Part shown: piece by piece, positions 56,642 to 64,000 of the stretch
Numbering within the stretch: the first letter of the stretch is position 1
How the letters are laid out: each line of letters starts with the position of its first letter
Source of the DNA: Pedococcus sp. 5OH_020
GTDB taxonomy: Bacteria > Actinomycetota > Actinomycetes > Actinomycetales > Dermatophilaceae
DNA: 64,000 nt
Assembly: GCF_027812955.1 (NCBI RefSeq)
Contig: NZ_JAPYZV010000008.1
Coordinates: forward strand, 214,039-278,038
Reading direction: 5' to 3'
Position numbers and translations under genes: made by a program
Notes under the pieces: generated by a model
Databases searched by the model: none
Told to the model about the DNA's origin: nothing
Seen by the model: the letters and a program-made list of their open reading frames with translations, nothing else

Positions 56642-58828
56642 TCAGGCTGGGACGCTCGCCACGCCCGGAGGCAGGAACCGTCGTCCGTTCACGCGCTCGG
56701 AGACGCCCTCCCGGTCCAGCAGCGGCGTGAGGCCGCCGTTCCAGAACTGGAAGCCCGCGCCCGTGATCATGGCGAGGTCGAGGTCCATCGGGGCCTGCAC
56801 CACACCCTCGTCGAGCATGCGGCGCGCCTCGTCGGCCAGCACGCCCAGCACCCGTTCGCGCACCTCCTCGGTGGTGAGCACGACAGGGTCGGCCGGCTTC
56901 TCGAACAAGGCCTCCACCTCCGGGTCCACGACCGGCCTGCCCTGGGGCCAGCCGTAGATGGCCTGCTTCCTGGCTTCGACGACGCGCCGCAGGTTCGGCG
57001 AGACATAGAAGCGGTCCGGAAAGGCCTTCGCCAGGGTCTCGTTGTTGTGCAGGGCGATGGCCGGCCCCACGAGCCCGAGGAGGACGAACGGCGGCATGGG
57101 GGCCAGGCCTGTGAACGCGCGGTCCGCGACCTCGATCGGCGTCCCCTCGTCGACGACCTTGGCCACCTCTCCCATGAAGCGGCCCAGGAGGCGGTTGACG
57201 ACGAAGGACGGCGAGTCCTTGACCAGGATGGTCGTCTTCTTCAGCGTCGTGCCGATGGCGAAGGCCGTTGCCAGGGTGGCGTCGTCAGTCTGCTGGCCCC
57301 TGATGATCTCCAGCAGGGGCATGACGGCGACGGGGTTGAAGAAGTGGAAACCAACCACCCGCTCCGGATGCGCGAGGCCGGCGGCCATCTCGCTCACCGA
57401 CAGCGAGCTGGTGTTGGTGGCCAGGACGCACTCCGGCGAGACGACAGCCTCGACCTCGTGCCATACCTGCTTCTTGACCGACATCTCCTCGAACACGGCC
57501 TCGATGACGAAGTCCGCGTCCGCGAAGCCGTCCTTCGTGGTCGCTCCGGTGACCAGGGCCTTGAGGCGGTTCGCCCTGTCCGCGCTGACCCGGTGCTTCG
57601 CGAGCAGCTTGTCGACCTCGCCCTGGACGTAGCCGACGCCCTTGGCCACGCGCGCCTCGTCGAGGTCCGTCATGACGACGGGGACCTCGAGCCGCTGGGC
57701 GAACAGAAGGGCGAGCTGGCTCGCCATGAGGCCTGCTCCGACGATGCCCACCTTGGTCACCCTGCGGGCCAGGGCCTTGTCGGGCGCGCCTGCAGGGCGC
57801 TTGGACCGGCGCTGCACCAGGTCGAAGGAGTAGAGCCCGGCCCGTAGCTCGTCTCCCATCACGAGGTCGGCCAGCGCCTCGTCCTCGGCGGCGAAGGCCT
57901 CGTCCCGAGTGGACGTTCGTGCGGCCCGGACCAGCTCCAACGCCCGGTATGGCGCCGGCGCCTTGCCGCCCGTCTTGAGGTCGACGAGCGTCTTGGCCGC
58001 AGCCAAGGCGGCCTTCCACTCCGACTCGTCCCGGGAGACCTCCTCCCGCTGCACGGTGGTCTCATCGGTGAGCACCGAGGCGGCCCAGCGCAGGGACTCC
58101 TCCAGGAAGTCTGCAGGGTCGAACATGACGTCCGCGATGCCGAGCTGGAACGCCTGCGGGCCTTTCAGCATCCGGTTGGTGTTCATCGGGTTCTCGATGA
58201 TCACCGTGAGGGCGTTCGCAGGCCCGACGAGGTGGGGCAGCAGGTAGCAGCCGCCCCACCCGGGAACCAGCCCGAGGAAGGTCTCCGGAAGCGCCAGAGC
58301 AGGCACGCCCGCCGAGATGGTGCGGTAGTCCGCCGCGAGGGCCAGCTCGACGCCACCTCCCATGGCGGCGCCGTTGAGGAAGGCGAACGTCGGCACCGGC
58401 AGGTCCGTGACTGCCGCGAACGCGGCATGACCGGCGCGCGCCACCTCCAGCGCCTCGTCCCGGCTGGTGGCCTGGACGACGGCCTTGAGGTCAGCACCGA
58501 CGGCGAAGACGAACGGCTTGCCGGTGATGCCGACGGCGTGGATCTCGCCGTCCGCCGCCCGCTGCGCCAACCGCTCGACCGTGGCTCGCAGTCCCGCAAT
58601 CGTCTGCGGGCCGAAGGTGTTGGGCTTGGTGTGGTCGAAGCCGTTGTCGAGCGTGACGAGGGCGAGCACGCCCGCGCCACCCGGCAGTGGGATGTCCCGG
58701 ACGGGGGTGTGCGTGACGACCTCCTCGAACCCGGTAGGGACGCTCGCCGGGGTCCCGGCGTTCGGCGGGGCCGTGGCTGCCGTCTCGGTGGCCGGGGTGC
58801 TGTCGGTCCGGGTCGTCGCCTGCGTCAT
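56642..58828 (-). CDS. fadB: Fatty-acid oxidation multifunctional protein: enoyl-CoA hydratase/3-hydroxyacyl-CoA dehydrogenase
   Basis: A 728-residue FadB/FadJ-like protein. The crotonase domain (about 45-230) has FAFLNGAAMGGGVELALAADYRTI and the oxyanion segment PETFLGLVPGWGGCYLLP with the glutamate. The NAD-binding dehydrogenase part (about 355-535) has KVGIVGAGLMASQLALLFAQ and LATNTSSLSVSEMA, VVGFHFFNPVAVMPLLE with the catalytic His. A C-terminal dehydrogenase domain follows (GRFMGEVAKVVDEGTPIE). ATG 58828 overlaps the fadA stop as ATGA, giving the classic fadA-fadB order and coupling. It catalyses the two middle steps of beta-oxidation. Confidence 0.93.
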   Translation of the reverse strand: MTQATTRTDSTPATETAATAPPNAGTPASVPTGFEEVVTHTPVRDIPLPGGAGVLALVTLDNGFDHTKPNTFGPQTIAGLRATVERLAQRAADGEIHAVGITGKPFVFAVGADLKAVVQATSRDEALEVARAGHAAFAAVTDLPVPTFAFLNGAAMGGGVELALAADYRTISAGVPALALPETFLGLVPGWGGCYLLPHLVGPANALTVIIENPMNTNRMLKGPQAFQLGIADVMFDPADFLEESLRWAASVLTDETTVQREEVSRDESEWKAALAAAKTLVDLKTGGKAPAPYRALELVRAARTSTRDEAFAAEDEALADLVMGDELRAGLYSFDLVQRRSKRPAGAPDKALARRVTKVGIVGAGLMASQLALLFAQRLEVPVVMTDLDEARVAKGVGYVQGEVDKLLAKHRVSADRANRLKALVTGATTKDGFADADFVIEAVFEEMSVKKQVWHEVEAVVSPECVLATNTSSLSVSEMAAGLAHPERVVGFHFFNPVAVMPLLEIIRGQQTDDATLATAFAIGTTLKKTTILVKDSPSFVVNRLLGRFMGEVAKVVDEGTPIEVADRAFTGLAPMPPFVLLGLVGPAIALHNNETLAKAFPDRFYVSPNLRRVVEARKQAIYGWPQGRPVVDPEVEALFEKPADPVVLTTEEVRERVLGVLADEARRMLDEGVVQAPMDLDLAMITGAGFQFWNGGLTPLLDREGVSERVNGRRFLPPGVASVPA

Positions 58829-60042
58829 GCCGCGGCCTCCCTGCCGTAGTCGGCGTGGTGGGGGTTCTCCCAGATGACGGCTCCGCCCATGCCGATGCCG
58901 ATGCACATGGCGGTCATGCCGTAGCGCACGTCAGGGTGCTCCTCGAACTGGCGTGCCAGCTGCGTCATGAGGCGCACGCCCGACGCAGCAAGCGGGTGCC
59001 CGGTCGCGATGGCGCCGCCGTACTGGTTCACCCGAGGGTCGTCGTCGGCGAGGCCGAAGTGCTCCAGGAAGGCGACCACCTGCACGGCGAACGCCTCGTT
59101 GAGCTCGAACAGGCCGATGTCGTCGATCGACAGCCCCGCCTTCCGGAGAGCCTTCTCCGCCGCGGGTACGGGGCCGATGCCCATGACCTCTGGCTCGACG
59201 CCGACGAACGCGAAGTCGCGGAGCCCCATGCGGACCGGTAGCCCCAGCTCCTGCGCGGCGTCGGCCGAGGCGAGGATGCATGCGGTCGCGCCGTCGTTGA
59301 GCCCGGCGGAGTTGCCGGCGGTCACGTTGCCGTGCGGCCGGAACGGCGTCTTCAGCTGGGCCAGGTCGTGCACGGTCGTCCCCGGACGTGGCGGCTCGTC
59401 CTCGGTCGCCAGCCCGAACCCGAGCTCCTGGTGGCGCGTGGCCACCGGCACGAGGTCCGGCTGGATCTGGTTGTTGGCATAGGCCTTCGCGAGCTTGTCC
59501 TGGGAGCCCACGGCGTACGCGTCGCTGCGCTCCCTGGTCAGGCTGGGGTAGCGGTCGTGGAGGTTCTCGGCCGTCGAGCCCATAACGAGGGCGCTGGGAT
59601 CCACGAGCTTCTCGGCCACGATCCGCGGGTTCGGGTCGACCCCCTCGCCCATCGGGTGCCTGCCCATGTGCTCCACCCCGCCGGCGATGGCCACGTCGAT
59701 GGCCCCGAACGCGATCGAGGAGGCGACCGTGGTGACCGCCGTCATCGCGCCCGCGCACATCCGGTCGATGGAGTAGCCCGGTGTGGTCGTGGGCAGCCCC
59801 GACAGGAGCGCCGCCATCCGGCCCAGCGTCAACCCCTGGTCGCCGATCTGGGTCGTCGCGGCGATGGCCACCTCCTCCACGCGCTCCGGGGGGAGCTCGG
59901 GGTGCCGGCGCAGGAGCTCGCGGATGCATTTGATGACCAGGTCGTCGGCCCGAGTCTGGGCGTAGATGCCCTTCTGACCGGCCTTGCCGAACGGCGTGCG
60001 TACACCGTCGACGAACACGACCTCACGCAGAGTGCGGGGCAC
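58825..60042 (-). CDS. fadA: Acetyl-CoA C-acyltransferase (3-ketoacyl-CoA thiolase)
   Basis: A 405-residue thiolase, last step of beta-oxidation. The nucleophile is in IDRMCAGAMTAV (Cys about 93). The late motifs are NEAFAVQ, GHPLAASG (His) and CIGIGMGGAVIWE (Cys). GTG 60042 follows GGGAGG. It heads the two-gene fad operon. Upstream, TAGCAT (60100-60105, minus strand) is a plausible -10, with GTGACC at 17-nt spacing; no clear regulator site was identified. Confidence 0.95.
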   Translation of the reverse strand: MPRTLREVVFVDGVRTPFGKAGQKGIYAQTRADDLVIKCIRELLRRHPELPPERVEEVAIAATTQIGDQGLTLGRMAALLSGLPTTTPGYSIDRMCAGAMTAVTTVASSIAFGAIDVAIAGGVEHMGRHPMGEGVDPNPRIVAEKLVDPSALVMGSTAENLHDRYPSLTRERSDAYAVGSQDKLAKAYANNQIQPDLVPVATRHQELGFGLATEDEPPRPGTTVHDLAQLKTPFRPHGNVTAGNSAGLNDGATACILASADAAQELGLPVRMGLRDFAFVGVEPEVMGIGPVPAAEKALRKAGLSIDDIGLFELNEAFAVQVVAFLEHFGLADDDPRVNQYGGAIATGHPLAASGVRLMTQLARQFEEHPDVRYGMTAMCIGIGMGGAVIWENPHHADYGREAAA

Positions 60043-60208
60043 GGAGCCTCCCTTACGAGGTTGAGGAACGGCGCCGGCAGTTCGGCGCGCACAGGTGCGA
60101 TGCTACTGCGGGGTAACAAGGCGGTCACCGGCGCCGCGGCGTGAGGGCCGTCACCACGCGCGCCGCGGCCGCCTCGCGGCTCTGCAGCGAAGTCGGTTGG
60201 ATGCCGTC

Positions 60209-61078
60209 ATGGGGATCTTCGAGGGGTTCGTCGACGAGCGCATCGCTGTGGAGGACGTCGTCCTGAGGGTCCGGCACGGTGGAGAAGGCACGCCCGTCCT
60301 GCTCGTGCACGGCCATCCCCGGACGGGCGCCACGTGGCACGACGTCGCAGCCCGGCTCGTCAGCGCGGGCTTCAGCGTGGTCTGTCCGGACATGCGCGGC
60401 TACGGGCAGTCCACTGCTCCATCACCCTTGCCGGACCACTCGCAGCAGTCCAAACGAGCAGTAGCCTCGGACCTGGTCCAAGTCATGCGAGCCCTCGGCC
60501 ACGACACGTTCGCCCTCGCTGGCCACGACCGAGGCTGCTACGTCGCGTTGCGGCTCGCGCTCGACCATCCGCACGCGGTGACGCGTCTCGCCGTCCTCGA
60601 CGGCGTGCCGATCAGCGAGGCCCTGGCCAGGGCTGACGCAGAGTTCGCACGGCGCTGGTACCACTGGTTCTTCTTCGCCGTCCCGGAGAAGCCCGAGCGT
60701 GCGATCGGCGCCGACCCCCAGGGCTGGTACGGCGGCACTGCGGACCACATGGGGGAGGAGGCCTTCGCCGAGTACCGTGCCGCCATCATGGACCCCGACA
60801 CGCGGCTGGCGATGCTGGAGGACTACCGCGCCGGCCTCGGGGTGGACCGCGACCACGAACTAGGGGACCGGGACGAGGGGCGCACTGTCGAGTGTCCGAC
60901 GCTGTTCCTGTGGTCTGCCCGAGACGACCTGGAGGACCTCTACGGGGACCCGCTGGAGATCTGGCGGTCCTGGGCGCCCACGGTCACGGGTCATAACGTC
61001 GACTCCGGCCACCACATGGCGGAGGAGAACCCGGGTGCCCTGGCCGCTGAGCTGGCGAGGTTCTTCGCGGACGCTTAG
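60209..61078 (+). CDS. Alpha/beta-fold hydrolase (epoxide hydrolase/haloacetate dehalogenase-like)
   Basis: A 289-residue alpha/beta hydrolase. The HGHPRTGATWHDVA oxyanion loop, VVCPDMRGYGQS and AGHDRGCYVALRLAL (nucleophile Asp in G-H-D-R-G) match the fluoroacetate dehalogenase/epoxide hydrolase branch. The acid (Asp in LWSARDDLED) and His (DSGHHMAEENP) complete the triad. Start ATG 60209 has no good ribosome binding site; upstream in-frame codons are unsupported. Its TAG stop overlaps the convergent RNase D stop. The substrate is unknown. Confidence 0.88.
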   Translation: MGIFEGFVDERIAVEDVVLRVRHGGEGTPVLLVHGHPRTGATWHDVAARLVSAGFSVVCPDMRGYGQSTAPSPLPDHSQQSKRAVASDLVQVMRALGHDTFALAGHDRGCYVALRLALDHPHAVTRLAVLDGVPISEALARADAEFARRWYHWFFFAVPEKPERAIGADPQGWYGGTADHMGEEAFAEYRAAIMDPDTRLAMLEDYRAGLGVDRDHELGDRDEGRTVECPTLFLWSARDDLEDLYGDPLEIWRSWAPTVTGHNVDSGHHMAEENPGALAAELARFFADA

Positions 61079-62379
61079 CCGTCCTCCAGGACGTCGTCGG
61101 CTGACGCCGTCTCGAACGCCGCGACGATCATGGGCGCGACGATGTCGGTCTGCCATCGTCGCGCGCCCAGGTCCTGAAGCGCTGTCGCGAATCCCTCCAC
61201 CGTGCGCTCCTGCGGCGGTGTCCAGATCACTCGCCGCAGTGGTTCGGGAGACAGGACGTTCTCCACGGGGAGCTGGTGCTCGGCGGCGAAGGCGGTCAAG
61301 GCCTGGCGGGTGGCAGCCAGCCGTGCGGCCGCCACGGGGTCACGCTCGGCCCAGGCGCGCTGGGGCGGTGGCCCCTCCGAGCGCAGGGTGAGCGGCGGCA
61401 GGTCGCTCTCCGGGATCGCGGCCGCCCTGGCGAGCGCATCACGCCACTGGCGCTGGTACCGGCGAACGGAGCGGTGTCCGCCGGCCAACGTGCCGGGGTT
61501 CGCGGCCGCCTCCATCGCGATCTCGACGAGCACGGCGTCCGGCAGCACCCGACCAGGTGAGACGTCCCGCTCCTGGGCGACCTCGTCGCGGGCCAGCCAC
61601 AGCTCGCGCACCATGGCCGCCGTACGACGATGTCGCACGCGATGCATCCCGGAGGTCCGCCGCCACGGGTCGAGCTTCGCCGCAGGCCCGGTGAAGCCGA
61701 GCAACGCCTCGAACTCCTGGCGGGCCCAGCCGTCCTTGCCCTGCCGAGCGAGGTCGACTCCCATGAGGTTCCGGACCTCCACGAGCACCTCCACGTCGAG
61801 CGCGGCGTAACGCAGCCACGGCTCCGGGAGCGGTCGGGTGGACCAGTCGACCGCCGAGTGCTCCTTCGCCAGTGACAGGCCGAGGTAGTGCTCGACCACC
61901 GCGGCCAGCCCCACGCGAGGAAGGCCCAGCAGCCGCCCGGCGAGCTCCGTGTCGAACAGTTGTCGGGGCCTCAGGCCCACCTCGGCGAGGCAGGCGAGGT
62001 CCTGCGTGGCGGCATGCAGGATCCATTCGGCGTTGCCGATGGCCTCGTTGAGGGGCGACAGGTCCGGACATGCCATGGGATCGACGAGCCAGGTGCCGGC
62101 ACCCTCGCGCCGCAGCTGCACCAGGTAGGCGCGCTGCCCGTAGCGGTAGCCGCTGGCGCGTTCGGCGTCGAGGGCCACCGGTCCCACTCCGGCGGCGATG
62201 GCGCTGGCGGCCTCGAGGAGTCCCCGCTCGGACTCGACGACCGGCGGGACGCCGTCGGCCGGCATGTCGAGGGGGACGAGGTCGCGTACCGGCTCGGGGT
62301 CGACGCCGTCGGGCTCTCCGACGGCGGACTGCGCCCCGGGCGCTGCCGCGACCTCGGGGTCGGCGTCGATGTCGGTCAT
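61075..62379 (-). CDS. RNase D-like 3'-5' exonuclease with HRDC domain
   Basis: A 434-residue protein. The DEDD exonuclease domain (about 50-225) has VALDAERASGYRYGQRAYLVQLR (D-x-E), HAATQDLACLAEVGLRPRQLFDTELAGRLLG and YAALDVEVLVEVRNLM (final Asp). An HRDC domain follows (about 230-310, ELWLARDEVAQERDVSPGRVLPDAVLVEIA). RNase D matures tRNA 3' ends; the actinobacterial form often lies next to dxs and DUF3000. Start ATG 62379. Its TAA stop overlaps the hydrolase TAG on the other strand by 3 bp. Confidence 0.9.
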   Translation of the reverse strand: MTDIDADPEVAAAPGAQSAVGEPDGVDPEPVRDLVPLDMPADGVPPVVESERGLLEAASAIAAGVGPVALDAERASGYRYGQRAYLVQLRREGAGTWLVDPMACPDLSPLNEAIGNAEWILHAATQDLACLAEVGLRPRQLFDTELAGRLLGLPRVGLAAVVEHYLGLSLAKEHSAVDWSTRPLPEPWLRYAALDVEVLVEVRNLMGVDLARQGKDGWARQEFEALLGFTGPAAKLDPWRRTSGMHRVRHRRTAAMVRELWLARDEVAQERDVSPGRVLPDAVLVEIAMEAAANPGTLAGGHRSVRRYQRQWRDALARAAAIPESDLPPLTLRSEGPPPQRAWAERDPVAAARLAATRQALTAFAAEHQLPVENVLSPEPLRRVIWTPPQERTVEGFATALQDLGARRWQTDIVAPMIVAAFETASADDVLEDG

Positions 62380-62404
62380 CCGGCCAACCTACCGGGCCGG
62401 TGGG

Positions 62405-62992
62405 TCAGCGGCGCGGTCCAGGCAGGGCGATCACGCCTTCGGGCAGCGGCGGCAGGCCCGCGATCGTGCAGAGCAGGTCGGACCAGGCCAGCAGGTGGGC
62501 TCCGACGTTCCCGGACACGGGCGTCCACGACGCTCGGACCTCCATCTCCACGCTTGCCGGACGGTCGGACAGACCGCCGAAGCTCTCGGAGACCACCCGG
62601 GTCACCGTGCCCGCCTCGGCGGTGAACGCGACGTGGTGCGACTCCAGCGCGTCGGTCAGCCAGGACCATCCCACGGCTCCGAGCACCGGGTCGTTCGCCA
62701 GCTCGGGCTCGAGCTCGGCCCGCGCGAACGTCACGGCTCGCCAGGCGCCGTCCCACGGCTCGGGCATCGACGGGTCATGGAGCAGGACGAAGCGACCGGA
62801 GGCGAGCTCGTCCTCGTCGACGGCCGCTCCCACCACCTCCGCCGTGAGGGCCACGGCGTACGGGGCGATCCGCTGCGGCGCAGGCACCTCGGTGAGGCGG
62901 ATCTCGGGACGCAACCGCGCCCCACGCAGGTCGCTCAACGCCTGCGTGAACTCGGGTGACTGGTCGCCAGGGACCGTTCGGCTGCCCACCAT
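62405..62992 (-). CDS. DUF3000 family protein
   Basis: A 195-residue actinobacterial protein of unknown function. Family blocks are EIRLTEVPAPQRIAPYAVALTAEV, GRFVLLHDPSMPEPWDGAWRAVTFARAELEPELANDPVLGAVGWSWLTDALE and SESFGGL, RASWTPV. It lies 25 bp upstream of the RNase D-like gene, a conserved pairing seen in mycobacteria too. ATG 62992 was chosen; an in-frame GTG at 63022 is possible. Both lack a clear ribosome binding site. Confidence 0.88.
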   Translation of the reverse strand: MVGSRTVPGDQSPEFTQALSDLRGARLRPEIRLTEVPAPQRIAPYAVALTAEVVGAAVDEDELASGRFVLLHDPSMPEPWDGAWRAVTFARAELEPELANDPVLGAVGWSWLTDALESHHVAFTAEAGTVTRVVSESFGGLSDRPASVEMEVRASWTPVSGNVGAHLLAWSDLLCTIAGLPPLPEGVIALPGPRR

Positions 62993-63067
62993 CAGAGGGT
63001 AAGCCGCGGGGTCCGCTATCACAGGGAGGTTCGCGTCGTCGTGTCGCGTCCCCGGTACCGTGCCCGC

Positions 63068-63901
63068 ATGCTGTCCGCACTCGCGCTCGCCTCGAGCCTC
63101 TGCTGGGGGGCAGCCGACTTCTTCGCCGGCCTGCGGTCCCGCGCCCTGCCCCCGGCGGCGGTGGTCGCCTGGTCGCAGGGGCTGGCGCTTCTCGTGCTCT
63201 CCCTCGCGCTGGCACTGGGACGCTTCCCCTCGCAGGACGGCTGGGTCGGCTGGGCCGTCGCCGCGGGGGTCTCCGGTTCCGGTGCCCTGGTCTGCTTCTA
63301 CGCCGCGCTGTCCACCGGGACGATGGGGGTCGTCGCTCCGATCGCCTCCCTGGGGGTGGTGGTGCCCGTGCTGCTCGGCGTGGCCACCGGGGACCAGCCC
63401 CCGGTTCTCGCCTGGGTCGGTATGGCAGTAGCGGTCGCCGGCGTGACCCTGGCCTCCGGACCGGAGCTCACCGGGGAGGTGTCGGCCCGTCCGCTGGCGC
63501 TGGCCTGCGTGGCCGCGGTGGGTTTCGGGCTAGCCCTGTACTGCCTGGACCGCGGCGCCCGGGAGTCGCTGGTCCACACGCTGTGGGGCATGCGCCTGAC
63601 CTCGGTCACCCTGTTCGTGCTGGCCGGCGTGGTCCTGCGCCGAGCCGGCGGTGTGAGGCCCGCGCACCTACCGGCTCTGGGTGCGATCGGTGTCGGTGAC
63701 CTCGCTGCCAACGGGCTGTTCGCGTATGCGTCCTCGCACGGCATCGTCAGTGTCGCCAGCGTGCTCGGCTCGCTCTACCCGGTCGTCACGGTGGTGCTGG
63801 CCCGGCTGCTGCTCGACGAAAGGCTGCGCCGGGTGCAGGTCATGGGGGTGGCGACGAGCCTGCTGGGGGTCGCGGCGATCGCCCTGGCCGCCGCGGTCTG
63901 A
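63068..63901 (+). CDS. DMT-superfamily EamA-type transporter
   Basis: A 277-residue membrane protein with ten predicted helices in two EamA repeats. The first repeat includes ASSLCWGAADFFAGL and FYAALSTGTMGVVAPIASLGVVVPVLLGV; the second ends with ASVLGSLYPVVTVVLARLLLDERLRRVQVMGV. Such proteins export or exchange metabolites; the substrate is unknown. ATG 63068 lies 6 nt after TACCGT (63056-63061), a possible leaderless -10. The GTG at 63041 upstream is in frame but unsupported. Confidence 0.9.
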   Translation: MLSALALASSLCWGAADFFAGLRSRALPPAAVVAWSQGLALLVLSLALALGRFPSQDGWVGWAVAAGVSGSGALVCFYAALSTGTMGVVAPIASLGVVVPVLLGVATGDQPPVLAWVGMAVAVAGVTLASGPELTGEVSARPLALACVAAVGFGLALYCLDRGARESLVHTLWGMRLTSVTLFVLAGVVLRRAGGVRPAHLPALGAIGVGDLAANGLFAYASSHGIVSVASVLGSLYPVVTVVLARLLLDERLRRVQVMGVATSLLGVAAIALAAAV

Positions 63902-63944
63902 GCCGCGTACGGCCACACCTAGATGTACCCGGCCGGCACGTTGG

Positions 63945-64000
63945 TTACAGGCGGCTGATCGGGGGTTTGCCGCCGAGTGCGCTGTGGCGGCGTTCAGTGT
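63945..64000 (-). mobile_element. C-terminal end of an IS481-type transposase (continues past window)
   Basis: The last 17 codons of a transposase, reading leftward into the window: T-E-R-R-H-S-A-L-G-G-K-P-P-I-S-R-L then TAA. The R-R-H-S-A-L-G-G-x-P-P signature is typical of the DDE integrase end of IS481/IS3 relatives. A CTAG lies at 63919-63922, next to TGTACCC, where an element end with a terminal TGT could begin. The element boundary was not confirmed, since the other end is outside the window. Confidence 0.75.

Overview
The window is a continuous stretch of high-GC, gene-dense chromosome from an actinobacterium. GTG starts are frequent, many genes abut or overlap by ATGA/GTGA, several promoters look leaderless, and many families are actinobacteria-specific (DUF3040, DUF3000, DUF3159, DUF3710, DUF4193, DUF5998, DUF6504, DUF7455, SepH). 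Protein content and gene order suggest Micrococcales, probably Intrasporangiaceae-like. That placement is an inference; no rRNA or tRNA gene was seen.

Layout. 1-5740: enzymes of general metabolism and one large membrane protein with hydrolase-like motifs. 5741-13450: a DNA-damage block. A LexA/SOS box precedes DUF6504, a HEPN protein and the error-prone polymerase DnaE2, followed by a methyltransferase, DinB (Pol IV) and a DUF3040 membrane protein. 13471-25816: topoisomerase IV genes parE and parC, with a LacI-controlled maltose/trehalose-type ABC sugar importer between them. 25940-30704: an ECF sigma factor coupled to an Asp-box membrane protein, then a GNAT/acyl-CoA synthetase fusion. 30844-45085: a housekeeping block resembling the suhB-dut-ceoBC region of mycobacteria: DUF5998, phosphodiesterase family, thymidine kinase, sepH, ferrochelatase, inositol monophosphatase, DUF4193, dut, DUF3710, OB-fold protein, DUF3159, two TrkA/RCK proteins, a KimA-like permease and a TRAM RNA methyltransferase. 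45106-47976: aconitase behind a perfect 18-bp palindrome.

48171-50629 is an accessory patch. It encodes two secreted proteins, and the second has five chaplin-like repeats without cysteines plus a C-terminal LAxTG-type sorting signal. Next comes a second SOS box whose centre contains the ATG of a putative leaderless 27-residue ORF, overlapping a conserved hypothetical gene. 51309-54652 is a LacI regulator divergent from a glycogen-debranching-like hydrolase. The rest holds dxs, a fadA-fadB beta-oxidation pair, an alpha/beta hydrolase, an RNase D-like protein, DUF3000, an EamA transporter and the C-terminal end of an IS481-type transposase at the right edge.

Themes worth a second look: two LexA-controlled loci; small ORFs overlapping hemH and the second SOS gene; -10 elements that share bases with an upstream TAG stop codon (three cases); short tandem duplications across gene ends (two cases) or within coding regions; and a chaplin-like wall-anchored protein in what is probably a non-sporulating lineage.
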